Source: Modestobacter marinus (GTDB lineage: Bacteria > Actinomycetota > Actinomycetes > Mycobacteriales > Geodermatophilaceae). From it: a stretch of DNA of 64,000 bases. How positions within the stretch are numbered: the stretch's first letter is position 1; each line of letters opens with the position of its first letter. The notes under the pieces are model-generated. The model saw only the letters and a list, made by a program, of their open reading frames with translations, was not told where the DNA came from and made no database searches. The stretch is from assembly GCF_019799945.1 (NCBI RefSeq), contig NZ_JABGCH010000010.1, positions 62,001 to 126,000 of the forward strand, written 5' to 3'. Position numbers and translations under genes: made by a program. Positions 1-8,802 of the stretch are shown in pieces.

Positions 1-279
1 CTCACCGCGATGTCGGTCCTGGCCTTGCTGGGGCTGCGGTATCCCGTCCGGCTGCTGCCGATCCTGCTGTTCGAGGTGCTGTGGAAGCTGATCTGGCTGA
101 CCGTCGTAGCCGCCCCCGTGGTGGCGGCCGGTGACATGGACGAGGCCATGAGCGAAGTGATCGTCAACTGCTCGCTGGTCGTCGTCATCGTGGCCGTGGT
201 CCCGTGGCGACACGTCTGGCGGCGATACGTCGTGGCGCAGGGCGATCCTTGGCGACGGGCGACCCACCCGATCGCATAG
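1..279 (+). CDS. C-terminal part of a small integral membrane protein (5' end outside window)
   Basis: The reading frame is open from the first base, so the first ATG at base 10 need not be the start and the gene probably begins upstream of the window. The visible 92 residues hold two hydrophobic stretches, one around an LLFEVLWKLIWLTVV segment and one around SLVVVIVAVV. They are followed by a basic tail with PWRHVWRRYV and a DPWR motif. This pattern is known from small multi-pass actinobacterial membrane proteins of unknown function. No catalytic motif is visible. A 247-base gap to the next start shows no terminator or clear promoter. I recognise the general type but cannot assign a role. 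Confidence 0.6.
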   Translation, partial: LTAMSVLALLGLRYPVRLLPILLFEVLWKLIWLTVVAAPVVAAGDMDEAMSEVIVNCSLVVVIVAVVPWRHVWRRYVVAQGDPWRRATHPIA

Positions 280-526
280 CACCTGCGCCTCGGGCCCGGC
301 GGACGTGCGGGGACGATCCCGCCACTGCTCGCGGCCCCGGCCGACCCGCCGATCTGAGTGGCTCGTACGAGGGGCCCGCCGTGGCTCGACCTTGCTGGCG
401 TGGTCCGGCACGGTGTCGTGGGCAGCCCGAGAGTTGCGGCTGCCGAGCCGCACCGACACCACCCGAGCCGACCGACGAGAACTGGGGCGAGCGGCCGGGC
501 CCGCCGCCCCGGGAGGGAGTGCCTCC

Positions 527-1669
527 ATGCGCGTCCTGGTCACCTTCGCCGGGGGCACCGGGCACTTCCTGCCCACCCTGCCCTACGCGCGCGAGTTGCG
601 TGCCCGCGGCCACCAGGTCCGCTACGCCTGCCAGTCGGCGATGGTGGCCCCGGTCGAGGCTGAGGGTTTCCCGGCCGCCGACACCGGCGGGCCGACCCTG
701 CTGCCACCCGACGAACGACGCCCACTGGGGCTCGTCGACCGGTCGCGGGAACAGCGAGTGGTCACCGACTTCTTCATCGGTCAGGTGGGCACCGAACGTG
801 CCGCACGGACCGGCGGGCTCATCGACGGCTGGCGTCCCGACCTGGTACTGCGTGATGAGGTCGACGTCGGTGTCGGCGTGGCGGCCGAGGCAGCGGGGGT
901 GCCGTGCGCCGACGTCATCGTCCTCGCCGTCGGCGGGGCGCTCGACGCTGACCTGCAGCGGGCACCGCTGCGGGAACTGCGCAGCCTTTACGGCCTGCCG
1001 CCCGATGAGCGGGCCGGGCTGCACGGCGACCTGACTCTCGAGCCGGTGCCGCCCGGGCTGCGCGACCCGACGGACCCGTTGCCGAGCACCGCGGTTGCCG
1101 TCCGGCCGCCGATCCTGGACGAGGCCGTGCCAGCCGGCCCGGCACCGCCCCGGCCGCGCCGAAAGTCGGTGTACGTGACGCTGGGGACGATCTTCGCCCA
1201 AGAGTCGGGCGACCTCTTCCCGCGGTTGCTGGCAGGGCTGCACGAGCCTGACGTCGACGTGCTGGTCACGGTGGGCCGGCAGCTCGACCCCGCCGAGCTG
1301 GGCCCGCAGCCGGCGAACGTCCGGATCGAGCGCTTCGTCCCGCTCGCCGAGGCGTTGGCTGACCGGGATCTGGTCGTGTCGCACGCCGGTTCCGGCACCG
1401 TCGTCGCGACCCTCGCCCTCGGGCTGCCCTCCCTGCTGCTGCCGATGGGTGCCGACCAGCCGTGGGTTGCCGACCGTGGCCGTGCTCTGGGCGTGTGCCG
1501 CGTGCTCGACCCGCTGACCTGCACGCCGGGCGAGGTGCGGAGCGACGCCCTGCACCTGCTCGCCGGTGACTGCCCCGAGCGGGCCGCCGCCCGGGAGCTC
1601 GCTCGACGAGCCAGGGCACTGCCGACCACGGCGCAGGCCGTCGACCTGCTCGAGCGCCTCATCCGCTGA
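527..1669 (+). CDS. GT-B fold glycosyltransferase, MGT/UGT-like (GT1)
   Basis: A 380-residue protein with the layout of macrolide-type (CalG/EryCIII-like) glycosyltransferases, which move a sugar from an NDP-sugar to a small acceptor. The N-terminus has the GGTGHFLP loop of the acceptor domain. The C-terminal nucleotide-sugar domain has HAGSGT at about residues 285-290 and DQPW about 25 residues later, the usual donor-binding signature. The ATG at 527 is chosen because GGGAGGGA lies 8 bases upstream and the protein begins directly with the first beta strand; the frame is open further upstream but that part looks non-coding. It stands alone, convergent with the SNF2 gene, so the acceptor cannot be deduced. 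Confidence 0.85.
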   Translation: MRVLVTFAGGTGHFLPTLPYARELRARGHQVRYACQSAMVAPVEAEGFPAADTGGPTLLPPDERRPLGLVDRSREQRVVTDFFIGQVGTERAARTGGLIDGWRPDLVLRDEVDVGVGVAAEAAGVPCADVIVLAVGGALDADLQRAPLRELRSLYGLPPDERAGLHGDLTLEPVPPGLRDPTDPLPSTAVAVRPPILDEAVPAGPAPPRPRRKSVYVTLGTIFAQESGDLFPRLLAGLHEPDVDVLVTVGRQLDPAELGPQPANVRIERFVPLAEALADRDLVVSHAGSGTVVATLALGLPSLLLPMGADQPWVADRGRALGVCRVLDPLTCTPGEVRSDALHLLAGDCPERAAARELARRARALPTTAQAVDLLERLIR

Positions 1670-1800
1670 GCGCCCGACCGGCGCCGGCCAGAGATGGGCG
1701 TGTCCCCGCACCGCGGGAGCACCCGGTGCCGACCGTGCTGCACAGCACCGCAGGTGCTTGGCGGCCCGGCAGCGCGCGCCGGTCAGCGTGACCGCTACGG

Positions 1801-3924
1801 CTACGGCGTCAGCGCGTCCGTCAGCAGCGCGACGAGCGCCTCGTGCTGGACGTCGGCCGACGACTGCACCTCCTCGTCGGAGCCGTCGAGCGCCCGGGCG
1901 GCGAGCCCCGCCTTGCTGTCGATCAGCTCGGCGATCCGCGCGTCGATGGTCTGCGCAGCGATGATGCGCCACGCGGTGACGGGTTCGGTCTGCCCGATCC
2001 GGTGGCTGCGGTCGATGGCCTGGGTCTGCTCCGCGTCGGTCCAGGAGAGCTCGGCGAGCACGATGTTGGAGGCGACCTGCAGATTGATCCCCACGCCGGC
2101 CGCGGTGAGAGAGCAGACGGCGACGGCGACGCCGGGATCGTTGACGAAGGCGTCGATGTGCTTCTGCCGGGCGGTGGGCGTCTGGTCACCACGGATCGAC
2201 GAGAACCGGATCCCGAGCTTGGCGAAGGTCTCCTCGGCGGCATCCATCACGTCGACGTGCTTGGCGAAGAAGACGACCTTGCCGGCGCTGCGCGCGAGCT
2301 GGGCGGTGTAGTCGGCGGCGAGGCCGGCCTTCGCCTGGCCGATGCGCCGCATCATGCCGAACACGTTCTCGCCGGCCTCCGCCGTGGTCGCGTCCTTCAG
2401 CTCCCACCGGGCCACCCGGCGCACGAGGTCGTGGTCGATCCCCTCGACGGGGGCACCGGACGCGCGGCTCGCGAGCGCGCTCTCGTACCGCGACACCAGC
2501 CGCCGGGCGAGGTCGCGCTCGGCCGCCCGGATCGAACGGCCGGCCTTGTCGTCCAGCTCGACGGGGAGGTCCGCGATCCGGCGGGCGGGGATGTCGGCGG
2601 CCACGTCGACCTTGCGGCGACGGACGACGCCCAGGTCGATCACGCACCGGCGAGCGGCGGGGTGGAAGCCGGGGTCCGCCGGCGACAGGCCGGTCTCCTC
2701 GAGCGCGTCCATCAGGTCGGCGAGCGGCTTGGTCTCGTCGATCCAGCCGAGGAACTGCCAGATGGCCCGGAAGTCGTCGATGTCGTTGATCAGCGGGGTG
2801 CCGGTGAGGGCCATGAGCAGGGGGCGCGCGGTGCGGGACCGGATGCGCTCGGAAAGCTCCAGGACGTGCTGCGAGCGCTGGGAGGTCTTGTTCTTGATGA
2901 AGTGCGCCTCGTCGACGACCATGCCACGGAAGCCGAACTCGCCGAACCAGCCCACGTGGCGGTCGAGCACCTCGTAGTTGACGACGACGACGTCGGCGAA
3001 GCCGTTGACCGTGTCACCGTTGCCGTGGACCACGGTGGCCGAGCGGTGCGGCGTCCAGAGGCCGGCTTCGCGCGCCCAGTTGGTCTTGACGACGCTCGGT
3101 ACGACCACGAGCAGCGGATACGCGTTCGCCGCCTCCGCGGCGAGCAGCGCCTGCGCCGTCTTGCCCAGGCCGGGCTCGTCGGCGAGCAGGAAGGTCCGGT
3201 GGCCGGCGGCCGCTGCGGCGACCAGTTGCGCCTGGTGCGGCATCAGCTCACGACCGCCCGCCGCGTGCCGGTCGGACGGCGCGGGCAGGTCCATGCACGC
3301 CGGAGCTCCGCCGCCGGCGCGCTCGAAGGAACTGAGCAGCGGGCCGAGCAGCTCCCACCCGGCCAGCCGCTGCGGCCGGGCCCTGCTGCTCTGCCGGACG
3401 GAGTCGTAGTCGGGGGCGAGGAAGGGGTTGGCCAGCTGCCGTGAGACGACCGACTGCGGCACGACCCGCCGCTCGGGCGCGGCGGAGGCCTCCGCGCGCA
3501 CCGTCGGCGCCGCTCCGTCGGTGGCCCCGACACCGACGACGCCGCGCAGGTCCCGCCCGACCGACCGGGCGGGGTCGGCGGCGACGGCGTCCGAGGCGAG
3601 CAGCGCGAGGAGCGCGGGGTCGCGCACGGCGGTCCTCGCCAGCACGGTCGCGATCCCGTCGAGGCGTTTGAGCTGCTCCGCCCGGTGGCTCTCGCTGCTG
3701 GTCCGGTCTCCCCGGACCCGCGCGCGCTCCTCCCGCAGCTCCAGCGCGACGGCCTGGAACCTCGTGCGCACGGCGGGTGTCACGGGGCCGCGCTGGGCGG
3801 CCGCCTCGACGTCCCGGACGGCCCGGGCGAGCCCCGACAGCACGTCGCCGCGGTCGCGGGCGCGTCGCTCGTCCCGCGGGGCGGTACGGCGAGTGCCCGT
3901 CGGGCGCTGGCCTCCTCGAGCCAC
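1801..3924 (-). CDS. SNF2-family DEAD/DEAH helicase-like ATPase
   Basis: A 707-residue Swi2/Snf2-type ATPase, likely a DNA translocase. The first RecA lobe has motif I as DEPGLGKT (about residue 246), DEAH in motif II (about residue 335) and ALTGTP in motif III. The second lobe has AGVGINL, then QAIDRSHRIGQ, the hallmark of the family. The N-terminal 230 residues are Ala/Arg-rich and unlike known domains. GTG at 3924 is chosen because a perfect AGGAGG lies just upstream; the frame stays open to 4245, but that part crosses the tRNA terminator hairpin. Actinobacterial proteins of this size resemble SMARCAL1/ZRANB3-type annealing helicases, but the exact substrate is unknown. It runs alone and ends convergently with the glycosyltransferase gene. 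Confidence 0.85.
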   Translation of the reverse strand: MARGGQRPTGTRRTAPRDERRARDRGDVLSGLARAVRDVEAAAQRGPVTPAVRTRFQAVALELREERARVRGDRTSSESHRAEQLKRLDGIATVLARTAVRDPALLALLASDAVAADPARSVGRDLRGVVGVGATDGAAPTVRAEASAAPERRVVPQSVVSRQLANPFLAPDYDSVRQSSRARPQRLAGWELLGPLLSSFERAGGGAPACMDLPAPSDRHAAGGRELMPHQAQLVAAAAAGHRTFLLADEPGLGKTAQALLAAEAANAYPLLVVVPSVVKTNWAREAGLWTPHRSATVVHGNGDTVNGFADVVVVNYEVLDRHVGWFGEFGFRGMVVDEAHFIKNKTSQRSQHVLELSERIRSRTARPLLMALTGTPLINDIDDFRAIWQFLGWIDETKPLADLMDALEETGLSPADPGFHPAARRCVIDLGVVRRRKVDVAADIPARRIADLPVELDDKAGRSIRAAERDLARRLVSRYESALASRASGAPVEGIDHDLVRRVARWELKDATTAEAGENVFGMMRRIGQAKAGLAADYTAQLARSAGKVVFFAKHVDVMDAAEETFAKLGIRFSSIRGDQTPTARQKHIDAFVNDPGVAVAVCSLTAAGVGINLQVASNIVLAELSWTDAEQTQAIDRSHRIGQTEPVTAWRIIAAQTIDARIAELIDSKAGLAARALDGSDEEVQSSADVQHEALVALLTDALTP

Positions 3925-4231
3925 GAACTCCTCCTCCTGGATGCCCGGCACGGCTGCCGCGGCGGCCGGATGCCGCACACGGTCCCGCCGTCGCGGCGAG
4001 AACGTCGCGCGGCGCGGGCCCGGGGAACTGCCCCGCGCACGCGACCCGGCCCACCGATCTGCGGAGATCGCGCCTCGGGGCCGCAACCCGTCCACGGTGG
4101 GGACCGACGGCCACTTGTGGATGGCCTGAGCACCGACCGCAGAGGGCGCGCCGCAGGACGCGCGGCGTCGCCCGGGGCGGTGCTCGACCGATGCTAGCGC
4201 CTCGGCCCGTGCGGGGACGGCCGCACCAACC
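3925..4231. other. gap between the SNF2 gene and the tRNA terminator
   Basis: About 300 bases without a convincing gene. Open frames exist on both strands, but they encode Arg/Pro/Gly-rich strings typical of GC-rich antisense reading and lack ribosome binding sites. The segment must hold the promoter of the minus-strand SNF2 gene; I could not pick out a confident -10 box. Confidence 0.5.
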
Positions 4232-4266
4232 GGAACGGCCCCCACAGTGACTGTGAGGGCCGTTCC
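4232..4266 (-). terminator. hairpin terminator after tRNA-fMet
   Basis: A 35-base inverted repeat with a 10-base outer stem (GGAACGGCCC / GGGCCGTTCC), one mismatch, a 5-base inner stem (CACAG / CTGTG) and a TGA loop. It lies 7 bases past the 3' end of the tRNA. No U-run follows, as is common in GC-rich actinobacteria. Its outer arms match the right arm of the dispersed repeat family found elsewhere in the window. Confidence 0.8.
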
Positions 4267-4273
4267 GTCGTTG

Positions 4274-4347
4274 TAGCGGGGGCAGGATTTGAACCTGCGA
4301 CCTCTGGGTTATGAGCCCAGCGAGCTACCGAGCTGCTCCACCCCGCG
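4274..4347 (-). tRNA. initiator tRNA-fMet (anticodon CAU)
   Basis: A 74-base cloverleaf with a CAT anticodon in the loop CTCATAA. Initiator features are clear: the first base pair is broken (C1 opposite U72) and the anticodon stem ends in three stacked G-C pairs (GGG/CCC), which direct the tRNA to the ribosomal P site. The T-loop reads GGTTCAAATCC. CCA is not encoded; the gene is followed by CAA, so the 3' end must be completed by CCA-adding enzyme. It is a single gene with its own -10 box and terminator. Confidence 0.97.
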
Positions 4348-4358
4348 TCGGTGAGATC

Positions 4359-4364
4359 ACCATA
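4359..4364 (-). promoter_or_regulatory. -10 box of the tRNA-fMet promoter
   Basis: On the minus strand TATGGT lies 11 bases before the tRNA 5' end, a plausible position for a -10 box with a start point a few bases before the mature tRNA. No good -35 hexamer is visible 17 bases upstream. Confidence 0.5.
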
Positions 4365-4390
4365 CCCCAGCTCCCGGCTCGCTGCCGCGA

Positions 4391-4429
4391 GGGGTGGCCG
4401 GGCCGCCGGGACGGCGGCCCGACCACCCC
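4391..4429 (-). terminator. hairpin terminator of the UPF0182 gene
   Basis: A 39-base inverted repeat 5 bases after the UPF0182 stop codon. It has a 7-base outer stem (GGGGTGG / CCACCCC), one C-A mismatch, a 9-base inner stem (CGGGCCGCC / GGCGGCCCG) and a 5-base loop. It separates this gene from the tRNA promoter downstream. Confidence 0.8.
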
Positions 4430-4434
4430 GTGGA

Positions 4435-7404
4435 TCACCCGGTCGGGCTCGCGCCCGCCTGCCCGACCGCGGCCTGGTACGCCTGGATCGCGGCCTGCAG
4501 GTCGGCCTGCGCCCGACCGATGCCCTCGAAGTCCGCGTTGCGCTGCGCGTTGGCCAGCGCCTCGAGGGCCGCGTTGATCTGGCCGACCGCCTGGTCCCGC
4601 GCCGGGTTGTCCGAGCCGCCGTCCCCGGCCGGCGGTTCACCGGTCGGAGCCGGCTCCCCGGTCGGTTCCGTCGGCTCCGGCTCACCGGTCGGCGCGGTCC
4701 CGCCGGTGTTCTCGCTGTCGGCAGCGGCCTCCCCCGCGCCCGCGCCGAACACCTGGTCCAGTGCCTCGGAGAGGGTGTTCGCGTAGCCGACCCGGTCGCC
4801 GTAGTTGACCAGGACCTTCTGCAGCAGCGGGAAGGCGTTCTCGCCCGACCCCTGGACGTACAGGGGCTCGACGTACAGCAGTCCGCTCTCCCCGATGGGC
4901 AGGGTCAGCAGGTTCCCGAACACCGCCTCGGAGTTGGCGCTGTTGAACAGCGTCAGATCCGGTCTGACCTGGTTGTTGCTCAGGAACGAGTTCTGCACCT
5001 GCTGCGGCCCGCGGAACGGCGTGTTGCCCGGCAGCCGCAGGACCTGGACCTCCCCGTACGTGGCCGGGTCGCTGGAGGCGGAGATGAACGCCGACAGGTT
5101 CTCCCGCTCGAACGCGTTCAGCGCGCTGGTGAGCTGGAAGCTCGCGCCCTCGTCACCCGGCCGCTGGGCGAGGATGTAGTACGGCGGCTGGTCGTCGGTG
5201 GCGTTCGTGATCGTCGGGTCGCTGGGCACCTGCCAGCGGTCGTTCTGGTTGTAGAAGTCGACCGGGTTGGCCACGTGGTACCGGGTCAGCACCTCGCGCT
5301 GCAGCTTGAACAGGTCCTCCGGGTAGCGCACGTGGCCGACGAGTTCGTCGTCCATCGCGCTGCGCGGCTCGATGACGCCGGGGAACGCCTTGCGGTAGGT
5401 CTGCAGCACCGGGTCGCTCTCGTCCCAGGCGTACAACCGCACGGTGCCGTCGTAGGCGTCGACCGTGGCCTTGACCGAGTTGCGGATGTAGTTGAACTGC
5501 TGGTCGGGCAGGGCCGTGGTGCCCGTGCCGGTGAGCGCGTCGGTGGCGGCCTCCCCCAGCGACATCTGCTCCGCGTACGGGTAGTCGTCCGAGGTCGTGT
5601 ACCCGTCGAGGATCCACACGATGCGGCCGTCGACCACCGCCGGGTACGGGTCGCCGTCCACCTCGAGGAAGGGTGCGGCCTTCTCCACCCGGTCCCGGGG
5701 GTCGCGGACGTAGAGCACCCTGGACTCGTCGTTCACGGCCCCGGAGAGGATGAAGTTCCGCTCGCGGTAGTAGATGGCGTAGGTCAGCTGCCGGAAGAAG
5801 CTGCCCATCGAGACGCCACCCTGGCCGTCGTACGTCGAGTTGATCTGCCCCTCGTCCGAGCCGCCCTCCGGCTGGTCGAACTCACGCGGGTCGCCGCCGC
5901 CGACCACCGAGTACACGTCCTGGCCGTTGTCGTTGAGCAGCTCGCCGTAGTAGATGCGCGCCTGCTCGACCTCGATGTCGCCGCGGGTGGGCAGGTCGCC
6001 GGTGGTGAAGTTCGGCTCGCCGCCCTCCTGGCCGGCGACCACCTGGTTGGCCGGTGCGGCGACGAAGCCGTTGCCGTGGGTGTAGACGGTGTGCCGGTTG
6101 ATCCAGCTGCTCTGGTTCTCACTGAGCCCGGAGCTGTTGAGCTCGCGGACGGCCACCACGTAGTCCTGGGTGACCCCGTCGATCGTGTACCGGTCGATGT
6201 CCAGCTTCTCCGGGAAGCCGTAGACGTTGCGGATCTGCTGGCGGGCGGTGAACGTCGACGCCAGGACGTTGGGGTCCAGCAGCCGGGCGTTCGGGATCGT
6301 CTCGGTGTCGTTCCGCAACTCCGCCAGCGCGGCATTGGTGTCGGCCTCGCTGCCCGAGGACTCGGTGGCGTAGTTGACGTACTCGACCTCGGAGAGGTTG
6401 TACGCGTCCAGCGTCGACCCGATGGCCCGCTGGATGTACTCCTGCTCCTTCTGGTCGGCCGAGGGGCGGACGACGAACTGCTGCACGATCGCGGGGTAGG
6501 CCACTCCGATGACCAGGCTGGCGATCAGCAGGAGCACCAGCGCGGCGGCCGGCAGCAGGGTGTTGCGCACCACGATGTTGGCGAAGAAGGCGATGGCGCA
6601 GATCGCGGCGACGAACACCAGGATGTTCTTCGCCGGCAGCAGCGCGTTGACGTCGGTGTAGGACGCCCCGGTGAACACGTCACCGCGGTCGGAGTAGACC
6701 AGCCCGAAGCGGTCCAGCCAGTAGGCGAACGCCTTCAGCGCGACGAACAGGCCCAGCAGCACCGACAGCTGCACCCGGGCGGCGCCGCTGAGCTTCTGCC
6801 CCGGAGTCTGCAGCCGCAGCCCACCGAACACGTAGTGCGTGAGCACGGCCCCGATCAGCGCCAGCAGCACGATGGTGAACCCGAAGCCGAGCACCAGCCG
6901 GTAGAAGGGGTAGTCGAAGACGAAGAACGAGATGTCCCTGCCGAACTGCGGGTCGGTCCGGCCGAAGTCCGTGCCGTTGCGGAACTGCAGCCAGGTCTGC
7001 CAGCTGCCCTGCGCGGTGAACCCGGCGAACAGCCCCAGCACCACGGCGATCGCGGTGAGCACGACCTTGCGGCGCGGCTCCAGCGACTGCCGGTACCGCT
7101 CCAGGTTCTGCTGCTCCAGCGACATCGGCCGGAAGGTCGGCCGGAACCGGTACGCGAGGTGGACCGACAGCGCCACCAGCCCGCCGGTCGCCAGGCCGGC
7201 GACGGCGAACAGCAGCGCGCGGGTCTGGACCTCGGTCCAGAAGACCTCGGTGTAGTTGGTCTCGTCGAACCACAGGTAGTCGACGTAGACGTTGGTCAGC
7301 GTGCCGATGACGGTGAACAGCACCAGCAGCACGGCGACGGCGCCGATGACCAGCTTGGCGCGCCGGGACAGCGTCGGCACCGGCACGGGGGGCCGCATGG
7401 CCAC
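4435..7404 (-). CDS. UPF0182 family membrane protein
   Basis: A 989-residue protein of the UPF0182 (COG1615) family, of unknown function and near universal in actinobacteria. The N-terminal 300 residues carry about seven membrane helices. A large, presumably extracytoplasmic domain follows. The last 100 residues contain a low-complexity Thr/Glu/Pro/Gly stretch built on TGEP repeats, then a helical end rich in Ala and Gln. The start is GTG at 7404, with AGGAG 7 bases upstream; an ATG two codons later is possible. Order and orientation next to the PDZ protease match M. tuberculosis Rv3193c/Rv3194c as I recall it. Confidence 0.9.
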   Translation of the reverse strand: MAMRPPVPVPTLSRRAKLVIGAVAVLLVLFTVIGTLTNVYVDYLWFDETNYTEVFWTEVQTRALLFAVAGLATGGLVALSVHLAYRFRPTFRPMSLEQQNLERYRQSLEPRRKVVLTAIAVVLGLFAGFTAQGSWQTWLQFRNGTDFGRTDPQFGRDISFFVFDYPFYRLVLGFGFTIVLLALIGAVLTHYVFGGLRLQTPGQKLSGAARVQLSVLLGLFVALKAFAYWLDRFGLVYSDRGDVFTGASYTDVNALLPAKNILVFVAAICAIAFFANIVVRNTLLPAAALVLLLIASLVIGVAYPAIVQQFVVRPSADQKEQEYIQRAIGSTLDAYNLSEVEYVNYATESSGSEADTNAALAELRNDTETIPNARLLDPNVLASTFTARQQIRNVYGFPEKLDIDRYTIDGVTQDYVVAVRELNSSGLSENQSSWINRHTVYTHGNGFVAAPANQVVAGQEGGEPNFTTGDLPTRGDIEVEQARIYYGELLNDNGQDVYSVVGGGDPREFDQPEGGSDEGQINSTYDGQGGVSMGSFFRQLTYAIYYRERNFILSGAVNDESRVLYVRDPRDRVEKAAPFLEVDGDPYPAVVDGRIVWILDGYTTSDDYPYAEQMSLGEAATDALTGTGTTALPDQQFNYIRNSVKATVDAYDGTVRLYAWDESDPVLQTYRKAFPGVIEPRSAMDDELVGHVRYPEDLFKLQREVLTRYHVANPVDFYNQNDRWQVPSDPTITNATDDQPPYYILAQRPGDEGASFQLTSALNAFERENLSAFISASSDPATYGEVQVLRLPGNTPFRGPQQVQNSFLSNNQVRPDLTLFNSANSEAVFGNLLTLPIGESGLLYVEPLYVQGSGENAFPLLQKVLVNYGDRVGYANTLSEALDQVFGAGAGEAAADSENTGGTAPTGEPEPTEPTGEPAPTGEPPAGDGGSDNPARDQAVGQINAALEALANAQRNADFEGIGRAQADLQAAIQAYQAAVGQAGASPTG

Positions 7405-7609
7405 GGTCGGTCTCCTGTCTTCCTACGACCTCGGTGGTGGCGCGGTTGCCACCGGACGGCGACCACGGGCCTCGGCACCGCCGGGTCCGGCGGGACGGGC
7501 CACACGGGTCCGTTCCCTCAACTTCTCCCGGCGACGGCGGGTTCCCGGCGTCGGCACAAGCACACCACGGTTCCCTGACTGCCGGTCCGGTGGTGTCCGC
7601 CGGTGGGCG

Positions 7610-8632
7610 TCAGCAGGGCTCAGGGGTCTTCCCCGCGCGCAGGTCGGCGAGCGCGTCGAGCGCGTCGTCGAGGGTGGCGACCTCGGCCATGGCCAGGCCC
7701 GGCTGGGCGTTCTGCACGGCCTCGGCGCAGTTCTCCGCCGGCACCAGGAACAGCTCCGCGCCGAGCTCGCGGGCGGCGACCATCTTCAGCGGGATGCCGC
7801 CGATCGGGCCCACGTTCCCGTCGCCGTCGATGCTTCCGGTGCCGGCCACGACCGCCCCGCCGGTCAGGTCGTCGTCCCCGACCAGGTCGATGATGCCCAG
7901 GCTGAGCATCAGGCCCGCGGACGGCCCGCCGACGTCGTCCACCTCGATCGAGACGTCGAACGGCGCGTAGGGCGTCTGCAGGACCATGACCCCCAGCGCG
8001 GAGCCGCCGCCCTCCGCGGCGGGGCCGGTGGTCACCGTGCCCGAGCCGGGAACGCCCTGCCGGGTGTAGGCGACGGGCACCGCGGTGCCCGGCGCGATGC
8101 CCGCGAGCACGGTCGACAGCGTGTTCAGGTCCGGCGTCGCGGTGCCGGCGATCGCCTCGATCGCGTCGCCGGCCTCCAGCTGCCCGGTGGACGGCGAGTC
8201 CTCGCTGAGGTCCTGGACGACGACCTTCTCCGGGTACCCGAGCTCCCCGAGGGCGGCGCTGCGCGCGGCCTGCTCGGAGGTGAGGAAGGCCTGCCGGTTC
8301 TGTTCCTGGGTCTCCTCGACCGACCGGTCGGAGGGGTAGACCTGCTCCCGCGGGACGACGGTGACCTCGTCGTCGAACCAGCCCTGCACCGCCCCCACCA
8401 GGGTGAGCGGCCCCTGCGGCACGCCGACGGTGGTCAGGTTCAGGTTGCCCGAGGTGTCGTTGGCCTCCCGGCCGGTGACGGTGATGATCGGCTGCCCGTC
8501 GATGTCGCCCAGCGTGTTGTAGGTGGGCCCGGGGACCTGCGCGACGTAGGGCACCGGCAGCAGGGCGCCGAGCACGCCGAAGACGAACAGCAGCACCGTC
8601 CCGGTGGCCAGGACGGTGGTCCGACGGCTCAC
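7610..8632 (-). CDS. PDZ domain / Lon-type (S16) membrane protease
   Basis: A 340-residue protein of the YlbL/Rv3194c type. It has one N-terminal membrane helix, a PDZ-like middle with LEAGDAIEAIAG, and a C-terminal Lon proteolytic fold. The catalytic dyad is visible as Ser in GGPSAGL and Lys in IGGIPLKM, so it should cleave substrates at the outer face of the membrane using a Ser-Lys pair. There is no ATPase domain. GTG at 8632 is chosen because GAGGAG lies just upstream and the next residues form the membrane anchor; the frame upstream is antisense-like. It is divergent from the DUF2342 zincin, with 170 bases between them. Confidence 0.9.
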   Translation of the reverse strand: MSRRTTVLATGTVLLFVFGVLGALLPVPYVAQVPGPTYNTLGDIDGQPIITVTGREANDTSGNLNLTTVGVPQGPLTLVGAVQGWFDDEVTVVPREQVYPSDRSVEETQEQNRQAFLTSEQAARSAALGELGYPEKVVVQDLSEDSPSTGQLEAGDAIEAIAGTATPDLNTLSTVLAGIAPGTAVPVAYTRQGVPGSGTVTTGPAAEGGGSALGVMVLQTPYAPFDVSIEVDDVGGPSAGLMLSLGIIDLVGDDDLTGGAVVAGTGSIDGDGNVGPIGGIPLKMVAARELGAELFLVPAENCAEAVQNAQPGLAMAEVATLDDALDALADLRAGKTPEPC

Positions 8633-8790
8633 GTCTCCTCCTCGCACGGACGGCGGGACCCGGACCCGCCCCGTCGAACGGCGAGGGTAGGCGACCGAGC
8701 TGACCGCCCGCCCGGGCGACGTCCGCTCAGGGCGGACGGCGGAGCTCCCCCGCACCCCCGCGCGGGCGCTCCGAGCAAGGTCAACCCGTC

Positions 8791-8796
8791 TACGGT
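8791..8796 (+). promoter_or_regulatory. -10 box, probable leaderless start
   Basis: TACGGT ends exactly 6 bases before the ATG at 8803. With a start point 6-7 bases after the box, the mRNA would begin at the start codon. This fits the lack of any Shine-Dalgarno sequence. Confidence 0.5.
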
Positions 8797-8802
8797 GGTG
8801 CC

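Noticed and set aside
3925..4245. N-terminal extension of the SNF2 protein
   Set aside because: It crosses the tRNA terminator hairpin and has no ribosome binding site; GTG 3924 has a perfect AGGAGG.
4351..7578. Open frame of over 1000 codons opposite the UPF0182 gene
   Set aside because: Its product is Val/Arg/Gly/Asp/Gln-rich with no domain or ribosome binding site; it is the antisense shadow expected from GC-rich codon use.
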